Positions 15,808-21,581 of a stretch of 29,015 bases of DNA are shown in pieces. The first letter of the stretch is position 1, and each line of letters begins with the position of its first letter. The translations under genes and the position numbers were made by a program. This DNA is from UMGS1696 sp963642885 (GTDB lineage: Bacteria; Bacillota; Clostridia; Oscillospirales; CAG-272), in contig CAVIJI010000028.1 in NCBI GenBank assembly GCA_963642885.1, positions 1 through 29,015 on the forward strand, given 5' to 3'. The notes below the pieces were generated by a model. The model was given only the letters and a program-made list of their open reading frames with translations, ran no database searches and was not told the origin of the DNA.

Positions 15808-16863
15808 ATGATCAAAAAAGAACTTTTCGGAAAGCTCCCTTGCGGCTGTGAAGTATATTCATACACGCTTTCCAACAACTCGATAACCTCTGCGTGCATT
15901 CTTAATTACGGCGGTATAATTAAGAACATTTGGGTGGCCGATAAAAAGGGTGAAATAGCAGACGTTGTATGCGGCTTTGACAATATCAACGGATATCTCA
16001 CATCCGGCGGATATCAGGGTGCACTTATCGGACGAATCGGCAATCGTATAGGCGGTGCTAAATTTACACTCGAAGGTAAGGAATACAATCTTTATAAAAA
16101 CGACGGAAACAACTCCCTGCATGGCGGAAAAGACGGATTCAACGCAAAAATATGGAATGTAATCGAAGCCGATTCCGACACAGAACCGTCTCTCATTTTG
16201 ACATATACCAGTCCCGACGGAGAAGAAAACTATCCGGGTACATTAACCGTTAAGGTTACGTACACACTTTCGAAGAACGGTGCACTTTCGATTCATTATG
16301 AAGCCGAAACAGACAAGACTACCATAGTAAGCCTTACGAATCACTCGTATTTTAACCTTGCAGGCTACGAGGCAGGCCCGGTTGACAATCTTGTTCTTCA
16401 GTTGGATTGTGACAAGATTAACAGTCTTGACAACGAACTTATCCCCGACGGAAAACTCATCGATGTTGATGGAACGCCTTATGATTTCAGAAAAGCTAAA
16501 AAAGTAGGCGATGGATTCGGAGCTGATTATCCTATGATGAAGGAATTCGGCGGATACGACAACAACTTTGTTTTTGCTGATCAGAATGGCAAATATATCA
16601 AGCGCGGTTCTCTTGAAGATACCAACAGCGGCAGAAAGTTAGATTTGTATACCGATCAGCCGTGTGTACAGATTTACACCGGCAACATGATTAATGTAAA
16701 TGACCCTGCATTTAAAAACAATGTTAAACAGTATACTCACTGTGCTGTATGCCTTGAGACACAATCCATGCCTGATTCTATTAATCATCCCGGATTCACA
16801 AACACTGTTTTAAAACCCGGCGAGAAATACGACACAACAACAACATTTGCATTTTTCAACTGA
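15808..16863 (+). CDS. galM: Aldose 1-epimerase (galactose mutarotase) GalM
   Basis: A 351-residue enzyme that interconverts the alpha and beta anomers of galactose or glucose, feeding the alpha form to galactokinase. Family residues are present: NRIGG near 79-83, NSLHGG with H105, NHSYFNLAG with H179, and the catalytic Glu in CLETQ (E317). Length is normal. No signal peptide, so it is cytoplasmic. AAGGAG precedes the ATG, and it is coupled to galE. Confidence 0.95.
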   Translation: MIKKELFGKLPCGCEVYSYTLSNNSITSACILNYGGIIKNIWVADKKGEIADVVCGFDNINGYLTSGGYQGALIGRIGNRIGGAKFTLEGKEYNLYKNDGNNSLHGGKDGFNAKIWNVIEADSDTEPSLILTYTSPDGEENYPGTLTVKVTYTLSKNGALSIHYEAETDKTTIVSLTNHSYFNLAGYEAGPVDNLVLQLDCDKINSLDNELIPDGKLIDVDGTPYDFRKAKKVGDGFGADYPMMKEFGGYDNNFVFADQNGKYIKRGSLEDTNSGRKLDLYTDQPCVQIYTGNMINVNDPAFKNNVKQYTHCAVCLETQSMPDSINHPGFTNTVLKPGEKYDTTTTFAFFN

Positions 16864-16886
16864 TTTGCCGAATATAGCGTAAATTA

Positions 16887-16930
16887 AAAGAGTATATTTC
16901 GAAGTAATTTTCGGGATATACTTCTTTTTT
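16887..16930 (+). terminator. Terminator of the galE-galM operon
   Basis: Arms AGAGTATAT and ATATACTTCT with an inner CGAA/TTCG stem, followed by TTTTTTTATG. It starts about 25 bases past the galM stop. Confidence 0.82.
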
Positions 16931-16978
16931 TATGTGTAATTTTCAACGCAATCGTACCAAAAATGGGAAAATCAAGTA

Positions 16979-17007
16979 TTGACATGTATCGAGTGATATG
17001 ATAGACT
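16979..17007 (+). promoter_or_regulatory. Promoter of the sulfotransferase gene
   Basis: TTGACA (16979-16984), 17-base spacer ending in TGA (extended -10), and TAGACT (17002-17007), about 40 bases before the start codon. Confidence 0.72.
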
Positions 17008-17048
17008 AATGACAGTATACAATTATGTTTAAAGAGGAGCGATATTAG

Positions 17049-17768
17049 ATGCTTATAACAATAATCGGTCGTGGACATTCGGGCACGCGCTCGATATCAC
17101 ACACACTTTCGGCAAGTGGGGTATTTATGGGGGAACCGTTGAATGTATCCGGAGATCTCCTTCCACCCGAAAAAATGTATGACGCCTGCCGCGTATTTGC
17201 GCAATATGTAAAATACAACGGAAACAACACATGGGACTTTTCTGAAGTCAACTCATGTGAAATACCCAATGAATTCAAGGTTTTGATTGAAGAATATCTT
17301 CATACGGTATTTGAGTCGAAAAATGAATATAAAGGATGGAAAATACCCGAAACTACTCTGGTATATCCTTGGATAGCTCGTATGTTCCCCGAAATTAAGT
17401 ATATTTTCTGGGTACGTGACCCACGTGACTGTATTTTGTCCGCTCATCTCACCGATGATCTTAATCAATTCGGAATATCTTATGATAAAACAGATGACGT
17501 CCGTAGAAATCGTGCGATAAGCTGGCTCTATCAGCGTGAAATTGTTCGTTCTGTTCCGACTCCGAAGAACCATCTTTCCGTAAGATTCGAGGATATGGTT
17601 TTCGATCAGGACAACACTTTGGCACGTATTTCCGACTATTTAGGCATACCGATGGCAAAGATAGAAATGCGGAAAGATTCAGTCGGAAGATATAAAACCG
17701 ACGATGGAATCCATATGTTTGACTTCTTTAAAAACGACATGCAAGAATTAGGATACGAGTTAGAGTAA
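17049..17768 (+). CDS. Sulfotransferase family protein
   Basis: A 239-residue P-loop sulfotransferase (Sulfotransfer_3 type), which would move a sulfuryl group from PAPS to a small molecule or sugar. The 5'-phosphosulfate loop is GRGHSGTRSISHTL (7-20), GWKIPET (96-102) follows, and the 3'-phosphate loop is WVRDPRDCILSAH (121-133). A later RFEDMVFD segment is also typical. No signal or membrane segment, so it is cytoplasmic. AGAGGAG lies upstream. It is monocistronic, without PAPS synthesis genes nearby; some such proteins act on other substrates, so the reaction is tentative. Confidence 0.8.
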   Translation: MLITIIGRGHSGTRSISHTLSASGVFMGEPLNVSGDLLPPEKMYDACRVFAQYVKYNGNNTWDFSEVNSCEIPNEFKVLIEEYLHTVFESKNEYKGWKIPETTLVYPWIARMFPEIKYIFWVRDPRDCILSAHLTDDLNQFGISYDKTDDVRRNRAISWLYQREIVRSVPTPKNHLSVRFEDMVFDQDNTLARISDYLGIPMAKIEMRKDSVGRYKTDDGIHMFDFFKNDMQELGYELE

Positions 17769-17821
17769 TTTATTATAATAAATACTCGGCATTGTACATA
17801 GTTTTATATCTTTTTCAAAAT

Positions 17822-17872
17822 AAAAATTCGGCATCCGACTGTTGTTAAAACAGCACAGATACCGAATTTTTT
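17822..17872. terminator. Bidirectional terminator
   Basis: Arms AAAAATTCGG and CCGAATTTTT enclose a partly paired interior and give T runs on both strands. It lies between the convergent sulfotransferase (plus) and ECF S component (minus) genes and can serve both. Confidence 0.85.
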
Positions 17873-17891
17873 ATATTATGTATTAAGCAGA

Positions 17892-18515
17892 TCAGTTTTC
17901 TTTGCCAAAAAACTTAGAGGAATACAATGCCTTACCTAAGATAGGGCAGAGTATTACATTCAAAATAAGTTCAATAACGAAATTGATTCCCGCCAGACCG
18001 ACGATAATAAAATAAATCAAATTACCGCCGATGAGTGAAGAATATGTTGAATCGGCAAGCATCGCGTTTCCGAAGAAGAGATACATACCGACACAAAATA
18101 AACCGGTGTTAATTACAGGACAGATAATTGCGTGTACTACAATATTCAGTGATCTATATTTGCTGACATTATTAATAAGCTTGTAAGCAAGTCCTGCGAG
18201 CAGTCCTGCGGCAGCTGTTTTGATTATACAAATCGCCGCGGTTGCCAAAGGATTGTTTGTCATCAAAAACAGATAGAAGGGATCAACCGAAGTAAAGACC
18301 TGAATAAAGGTTGTGATGCCCGCAAGTGTTCCAACCAATAAACCTGCAAGCGGACTGATAAATACTGCGGAGATAACGATTGGGACGAGTACAAAGTTAA
18401 GTGTAACAGGTCCGACTTTTACAGCCGAAAAAAACAACTGTAATACGATTACCAGTGCCGACAGCAATGCGAGCCGTACCATCTTTTGTACTTTAGCGTG
18501 ATTTTTCGTGTTCAT
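17892..18515 (-). CDS. ECF transporter S component, probably for pantothenate
   Basis: A 207-residue integral membrane protein with about six hydrophobic segments, matching the ECF_trnsprt family (PF12822). S components bind a vitamin and dock on a shared ECF energising module, which is not in this window. The upstream neighbour is type III pantothenate kinase, and both carry the same 14-base element upstream, which together support pantothenate (PanT-like) as substrate. This rests on context, not on binding residues. AAGGAGG lies just before the ATG. The leader between coaX and this gene folds into a hairpin (18535-18577). Confidence 0.8.
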   Translation of the reverse strand: MNTKNHAKVQKMVRLALLSALVIVLQLFFSAVKVGPVTLNFVLVPIVISAVFISPLAGLLVGTLAGITTFIQVFTSVDPFYLFLMTNNPLATAAICIIKTAAAGLLAGLAYKLINNVSKYRSLNIVVHAIICPVINTGLFCVGMYLFFGNAMLADSTYSSLIGGNLIYFIIVGLAGINFVIELILNVILCPILGKALYSSKFFGKEN

Positions 18516-18534
18516 ATTTTTCCTCCTTATTTAG

Positions 18535-18577
18535 TGTCGCTTCCTTCTGTAAACATGAAAAACGGTAAGGTGCGACA
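18535..18577 (-). promoter_or_regulatory. Leader hairpin before the putative pantothenate S component
   Basis: Arms TGTCGC (18535-18540) and GCGACA (18572-18577), with a further CCTT/AAGG pairing inside, lie just upstream of the AAGGAGG site. No T run follows, so it is not a terminator. It may protect the transcript or tune translation. Confidence 0.4.
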
Positions 18578-18606
18578 ATGATAATTTATAATATAGCCTT
18601 AGCTGT

Positions 18607-18620
18607 ATTATACAAAATTT
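18607..18620 (-). promoter_or_regulatory. Shared 14-base element, copy upstream of the PF12822 S component
   Basis: AAATTTTGTATAAT on the minus strand, identical to the sequence upstream of coaX (19474-19487). It ends in a perfect -10 hexamer, so it may be a promoter with an operator built in; no good -35 is seen. Confidence 0.45.
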
Positions 18621-18625
18621 ACACC

Positions 18626-19447
18626 TCAAAGAAGCTTGACATTCTTTTCGAAAAGATACACAGCTCCGTCGAGTGTCAGATTTTTTTGATAAACAAACTT
18701 GTTTTTTGTATAGGGAATGATATGTTCGGATAGCCCTCCGGTTGCGATAAGCGATAATTTCATGTCGGAGCCTTTCGGTATAAGGTTCTCGCGTATATTG
18801 CGTATAAACCCGTCAATCATGAAAATCGTCCCATTAACAACGCCGGAATTAATTGCTTCATCCGAATCGCGTCCTATAAGAACATTCTCCCGTTGTAAAC
18901 ATATATCTCCGAGTAATGCTGCCGAGTTCGATAAAGCTTTCATGGAAACAGTTAATCCGGGTGTAATTATTGTTCCGAGAACATTTCCGTTTGCATCCAC
19001 GGTAGTAATTGTGTTTGCGGTGCCCATATCGAGAATAACAAGCGGTGCTGAGGCAATGTGCAAAGCAGCAGCGACATTACAAACTATATCGGAACCGAGT
19101 TGTTCCGGATTTTTAATTTTGATTCCGAATCCGGTTTTTTTACCTTCGCCTATAATGAATGGATTTCTGCCGCACAATCTGAGTGCAACGGATTTTATAA
19201 TATCCGTAAGCTCAGGTACAACAGATGATATCGTCGAATATTTAATCATACTGTCATCATCGCAATTATTTTCGTAAGGCTTAAATCCGTTTTCACGCAG
19301 AAATCCTTTTAAAAGCAAAGTATATTCGTCAACCGAGTACGGCTTATTTGAAATTTTAAACGATGATAAAATGGTGTGAGTACCGTTTTTTATTTCATAA
19401 ACACCCACCGATACCGATGAATTGCCTATATCAAACGCTAAAAGCAT
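18626..19447 (-). CDS. coaX: Type III pantothenate kinase CoaX
   Basis: A 273-residue ASKHA-fold kinase that phosphorylates pantothenate in the first step of coenzyme A synthesis; the type III form is not feedback-inhibited by CoA. The phosphate motif is DIGNS (6-10), followed by the family segments EQLGSD (115-120), DMGTANTIT (140-148), ITPGL (161-165) and TGGLSE (236-241). The EQLGSDI segment has Ile where most relatives have Arg (GADR), a substitution to check. I start it at 19447, where AGGAG lies 6 bases upstream; a TTG-started frame to 19474 is less likely. ECF S components lie on both sides on the same strand. Confidence 0.93.
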   Translation of the reverse strand: MLLAFDIGNSSVSVGVYEIKNGTHTILSSFKISNKPYSVDEYTLLLKGFLRENGFKPYENNCDDDSMIKYSTISSVVPELTDIIKSVALRLCGRNPFIIGEGKKTGFGIKIKNPEQLGSDIVCNVAAALHIASAPLVILDMGTANTITTVDANGNVLGTIITPGLTVSMKALSNSAALLGDICLQRENVLIGRDSDEAINSGVVNGTIFMIDGFIRNIRENLIPKGSDMKLSLIATGGLSEHIIPYTKNKFVYQKNLTLDGAVYLFEKNVKLL

Positions 19448-19470
19448 GATTACTCCTAAAATCACTACCC

Positions 19471-19504
19471 TCAATTATACAAAATTTGCATTTTGTATAA
19501 TTGA
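19471..19504. repeat. Perfect 15-bp inverted repeat upstream of coaX
   Basis: TCAATTATACAAAAT and ATTTTGTATAATTGA are exact reverse complements around the 4-base centre TTGC. It lies between the stop of the upstream S component (19515) and the coaX start (19447). It has no GC-rich base or T run, so it is a poor terminator and looks more like an operator. Its right-to-left half contains the 14-base element shared with the gene downstream. Confidence 0.75.
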
Positions 19505-19514
19505 ATCCGTAAAC

Positions 19515-20042
19515 TCAAAACTCGATTTTCGTCTTTGTTCTTCCTAAAATCCTATATAGAACAAATGCCGATATGATGCCGAATATTCCCTGTATCAGAT
19601 TTCCGGGAATACTTGCCGCTGCCGATAAACCATTGCCGAGGAACAAGGACGAATATATAAAATAACCGACTACCATTATCAATTCCGAAATAAGTGAAGA
19701 ACATATAAAAGATAGACCGAACGAAAATTGTTTTTTCAAAATATTGTAAAAGAAGCTGAATACCAAAACCATAGCGGACTTTATTACCAACGTACCCGGC
19801 GCGTAATACATATAACCTGACAATATATCAGCAAGCATAGACCCCACACCTGCCGCAAACCAGCTCCATACCGGACTCAACAATATTCCGTCAGTTAATA
19901 CCATACAATCTCCGAGATTTACGTAGCCGTTCATAGGTGACGGTATCTGTATCACCATGGTTGAAACACACGTTAATACCGACAACACCGAAGTAATAAC
20001 GATTTTTTTAATTCGGAGATCGTTTAATACTCTTTTTTTCAT
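19515..20042 (-). CDS. ECF transporter S component (PF07155-like)
   Basis: A 175-residue membrane protein with about five hydrophobic segments. The stretch beginning GYVNLGDCMVLTDG (about 39-52), then GSMLADILSGYMYYAPGT and LVIKSAM, is the hallmark of the ECF-ribofla_trS family (PF07155), whose members carry various vitamins or precursors, including hydroxymethylpyrimidine-type ones. Substrate is unknown here. It lies 67 bases upstream of coaX on the same strand and may be co-transcribed with it. A weak AAGAGAT site precedes the ATG. Confidence 0.8.
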   Translation of the reverse strand: MKKRVLNDLRIKKIVITSVLSVLTCVSTMVIQIPSPMNGYVNLGDCMVLTDGILLSPVWSWFAAGVGSMLADILSGYMYYAPGTLVIKSAMVLVFSFFYNILKKQFSFGLSFICSSLISELIMVVGYFIYSSLFLGNGLSAAASIPGNLIQGIFGIISAFVLYRILGRTKTKIEF

Positions 20043-20138
20043 GCGTGATATCTCTTAATAAAACTTTACTCTAATATTTTATCATTTATAAGTTCGTTCT
20101 ACAATAGAACAATTAGACATATTTCCACGAGATGGGAG

Positions 20139-20148
20139 NNNNNNNNNN
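20139..20148. other. Assembly gap (10 Ns) in intergenic DNA
   Basis: Third N run of the window. It falls in non-coding DNA, so an unseen insert of any size could lie here. Confidence 0.95.
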
Positions 20149-20258
20149 ATTGCATTACACACTTAGTATAATCATATGGAAGAATTAAACAAATCAAGCA
20201 TTGGCTTTTTGTATGAATAAACAAAAATCAAAAAAGTAAGAAAAAAAGCTCTTAATTA

Positions 20259-20283
20259 CCGATTATTATGTTATAATAATCGG
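20259..20283 (+). promoter_or_regulatory. Inverted repeat over an extended -10 promoter
   Basis: Arms CCGATTATTA (20259-20268) and TAATAATCGG (20274-20283) are perfect complements around TGTTA. The right arm overlaps TATAAT (20272-20277), which has an upstream TG and so is an extended -10. A protein bound here would block RNA polymerase. It serves the gene starting at 20316. Confidence 0.65.
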
Positions 20284-20315
20284 TGTCTAAATGTATTATA
20301 CGGAGGTTATGCTCT

Positions 20316-20735
20316 ATGAAAATGAGAGTAATGTATTCATCGAAAAAAGGAAAAGTTGCCACATACGCCGAAGCTATCGGTCAGGCGTGCGGATGTCTTA
20401 CAAACGACATTCCCCCGGCATACCCTGCCGATAAGGAGAGACTTGTTATTATCGGCGTTACACTCAAAGGCGATCCCGAAGACAAGGTAAGACGTTTCTG
20501 CAGTGAGCTTATTCCTTCAAGAGCTCAAAACGTTGCATTATTTGTAGACGGTGAGAAGGATTCATCGGCCGAAAAGCAGCTTAAGGAAATCCTCAGAACA
20601 GCCGGCACCAATGTTATTGATGACACATACTATATAAAGTGTGGTATATTCGGTAAAAAGATAACTCTCGAAGAACGTCAGAAAATAGTTGACTGGGCAA
20701 GAAAAATTCAGAATATCGTTTCGGAATCCAAATAA
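20316..20735 (+). CDS. Flavodoxin-fold protein
   Basis: A 139-residue cytoplasmic protein with a flavodoxin-like pattern: strand MRVMYSS, loop and helix KKGKVATYAEAIGQACG, strand RLVIIGVTLKG, helix DKVRRFCSEL and strand QNVALFVDG. The FMN phosphate loop, usually S/T-x-T-G-x-T, is SSKKGKV here, without the second threonine, so flavin binding is doubtful. I start it at the ATG at 20316 because CGGAGG lies 9 bases upstream; a longer frame to 20283 runs through that site. It stands alone, under a promoter with a symmetrical element. Function unknown. Confidence 0.7.
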   Translation: MKMRVMYSSKKGKVATYAEAIGQACGCLTNDIPPAYPADKERLVIIGVTLKGDPEDKVRRFCSELIPSRAQNVALFVDGEKDSSAEKQLKEILRTAGTNVIDDTYYIKCGIFGKKITLEERQKIVDWARKIQNIVSESK

Positions 20736-20750
20736 TTATAACTCAGACCT

Positions 20751-20794
20751 ATTCCACTCATGCGAACAAATTGCGTGTGAGTGGAATTTGTTCG
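20751..20794 (+). repeat. Two interleaved perfect inverted repeats
   Basis: Repeat 1 pairs ATTCCACTCA (20751-20760) with TGAGTGGAAT (20778-20787). Repeat 2 pairs CGAACAAATT (20763-20772) with AATTTGTTCG (20785-20794). The order is 1-2-1'-2' and the right arms share three bases, so the full hairpins exclude each other. It lies 16 bases past the stop of the flavodoxin-fold gene. A weak terminator or a 3' structural element is possible. Confidence 0.7.
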
Positions 20795-20921
20795 TATAAA
20801 GCCTTCTGTTAGTTTTTTAATTTAATGGCACTGTCTGTAAGTTGTTAGTCATTACACTTCCCTGTTGTCTGATTGAAAAATAAAAAATCTAAATTTTTGC
20901 GATATTTTTTTCGTAAAACTA

Positions 20922-20950
20922 TTGCATTCTGTATTTTGTTGTGATATAAT
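20922..20950 (+). promoter_or_regulatory. Promoter of tRNA-Glu
   Basis: TTGCAT (20922-20927), a 17-base spacer containing TGTGA before the -10, and a perfect TATAAT (20945-20950), 20 bases upstream of the tRNA. Confidence 0.78.
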
Positions 20951-20970
20951 AACATCGTTCGATTGAGCAA

Positions 20971-21042
20971 GGCCTGTTGGTCAAGAGGCTAAGACGACGC
21001 CCTCTCACGGCGTAATCGGGGGTTCGATTCCCCCACGGGTCA
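20971..21042 (+). tRNA. tRNA-Glu (anticodon CTC)
   Basis: 72 bases fold as a cloverleaf: acceptor GGCCTGT with ACGGGTC (with G-U pairs), anticodon stem ACGCC/GGCGT around loop CTCTCAC with anticodon CTC, and T arm GGGGG/CCCCC around TTCGATT. Discriminator A; no encoded CCA. It reads GAG; a TTC isoacceptor is expected elsewhere. Confidence 0.93.
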
Positions 21043-21043
21043 T

Positions 21044-21084
21044 AAAAGCTTTGTTGTCATTATGTTGACGCAAGGCTTTTTTGT
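21044..21084 (+). terminator. Terminator of tRNA-Glu
   Basis: Arms AAAAGCTTTG and CAAGGCTTTT with an inner GTCA/TGAC stem, followed by TTTTTTG. It begins within a few bases of the tRNA end. Confidence 0.85.
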
Positions 21085-21143
21085 TTGTTGTAACACACAT
21101 TAACATTGATGTAAAATTTTCAAGAAAAAATCGCATTTTTATC

Positions 21144-21172
21144 TTGACAAACTGTGATTGGTATGATATACT
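21144..21172 (+). promoter_or_regulatory. Promoter of the ylxM-ffh-rpsP-khpA operon
   Basis: TTGACA (21144-21149), a 17-base spacer with TG before the -10, and TATACT (21167-21172). The predicted start falls within the inverted repeat at 21173-21195. Confidence 0.85.
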
Positions 21173-21195
21173 CTGTAAAGTGAATTGCTTTACAG
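21173..21195 (+). promoter_or_regulatory. Inverted repeat at the start of the ylxM-ffh transcript
   Basis: CTGTAAAG and CTTTACAG are perfect complements around TGAATTG. The right arm touches the AGGAG ribosome binding site (21194-21198) and the left arm abuts the -10 box. It could be an operator, or a hairpin near the 5' end of the mRNA that hides the binding site. Confidence 0.55.
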
Positions 21196-21208
21196 GAGTG
21201 CGAGTGCT

Positions 21209-21553
21209 ATGTTTGAAAAGAATATGAGATTTCCGATTCTTCTTGACACGTACGGCTCGCTTCTGTCCGATAGAAAAAAAGAAATTCTCGATTATTATTA
21301 CAACGAAGATTATTCACTTTCCGAAATCTCCGAATTGACCGGGATATCTCGTCAAGGCGTTCGCGACTCCGTCAAGAAAAGTGAGGACGAGCTGTTCGAG
21401 TTAGAGGAAAAACTCGGACTTGCAAAAAAGAATGAGTGTATTCTGTATGTGACGCAAATTCTGAATGAAGTTGTCAAAAAACCTTCACTTGATGACAATA
21501 CGAGAAAACAGATTAATGATGTGTTAGATCAATTGAACGGAATTAACGTATAA
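21209..21553 (+). CDS. ylxM: YlxM family DNA-binding protein
   Basis: A 114-residue sigma-70-region-4-like helix-turn-helix protein of the YlxM/p13 (UPF0122) family, found upstream of ffh in many Firmicutes and thought to modulate the signal recognition particle or its gene. The HTH reads YSLSEISELTGISRQGVRDSVKK (about 34-56), followed by a long acidic helix. I start it at the ATG at 21209, with AGGAG about 10 bases upstream; an open frame to 21185 runs through the leader repeat. It is 28 bases upstream of ffh, with which it is surely co-transcribed. Confidence 0.92.
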   Translation: MFEKNMRFPILLDTYGSLLSDRKKEILDYYYNEDYSLSEISELTGISRQGVRDSVKKSEDELFELEEKLGLAKKNECILYVTQILNEVVKKPSLDDNTRKQINDVLDQLNGINV

Positions 21554-21581
21554 ATCTTATTCAACCGAAATGGGGTAATAA

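Larger units (their letters stand above)
20043..20315. other. Intergenic region between divergent genes, with a gap
   Basis: Contains the minus-strand promoter candidate at 20076-20104 (TTGTAG, 17 bases, TAAAAT), a small inverted repeat GTTCTA-CAA-TAGAAC, ten Ns at 20139-20148, and the plus-strand operator/promoter at 20259-20283. A 14-codon frame (20176-20220, MEELNKSSIGFLYE) lies just past the gap; it has no ribosome binding site and I cannot call it a gene. Confidence 0.5.

Noticed and set aside
20176..20220. Fourteen-codon frame MEELNKSSIGFLYE beside the N gap
   Set aside because: No ribosome binding site and too short to judge; it could be a fragment of something lost in the gap.
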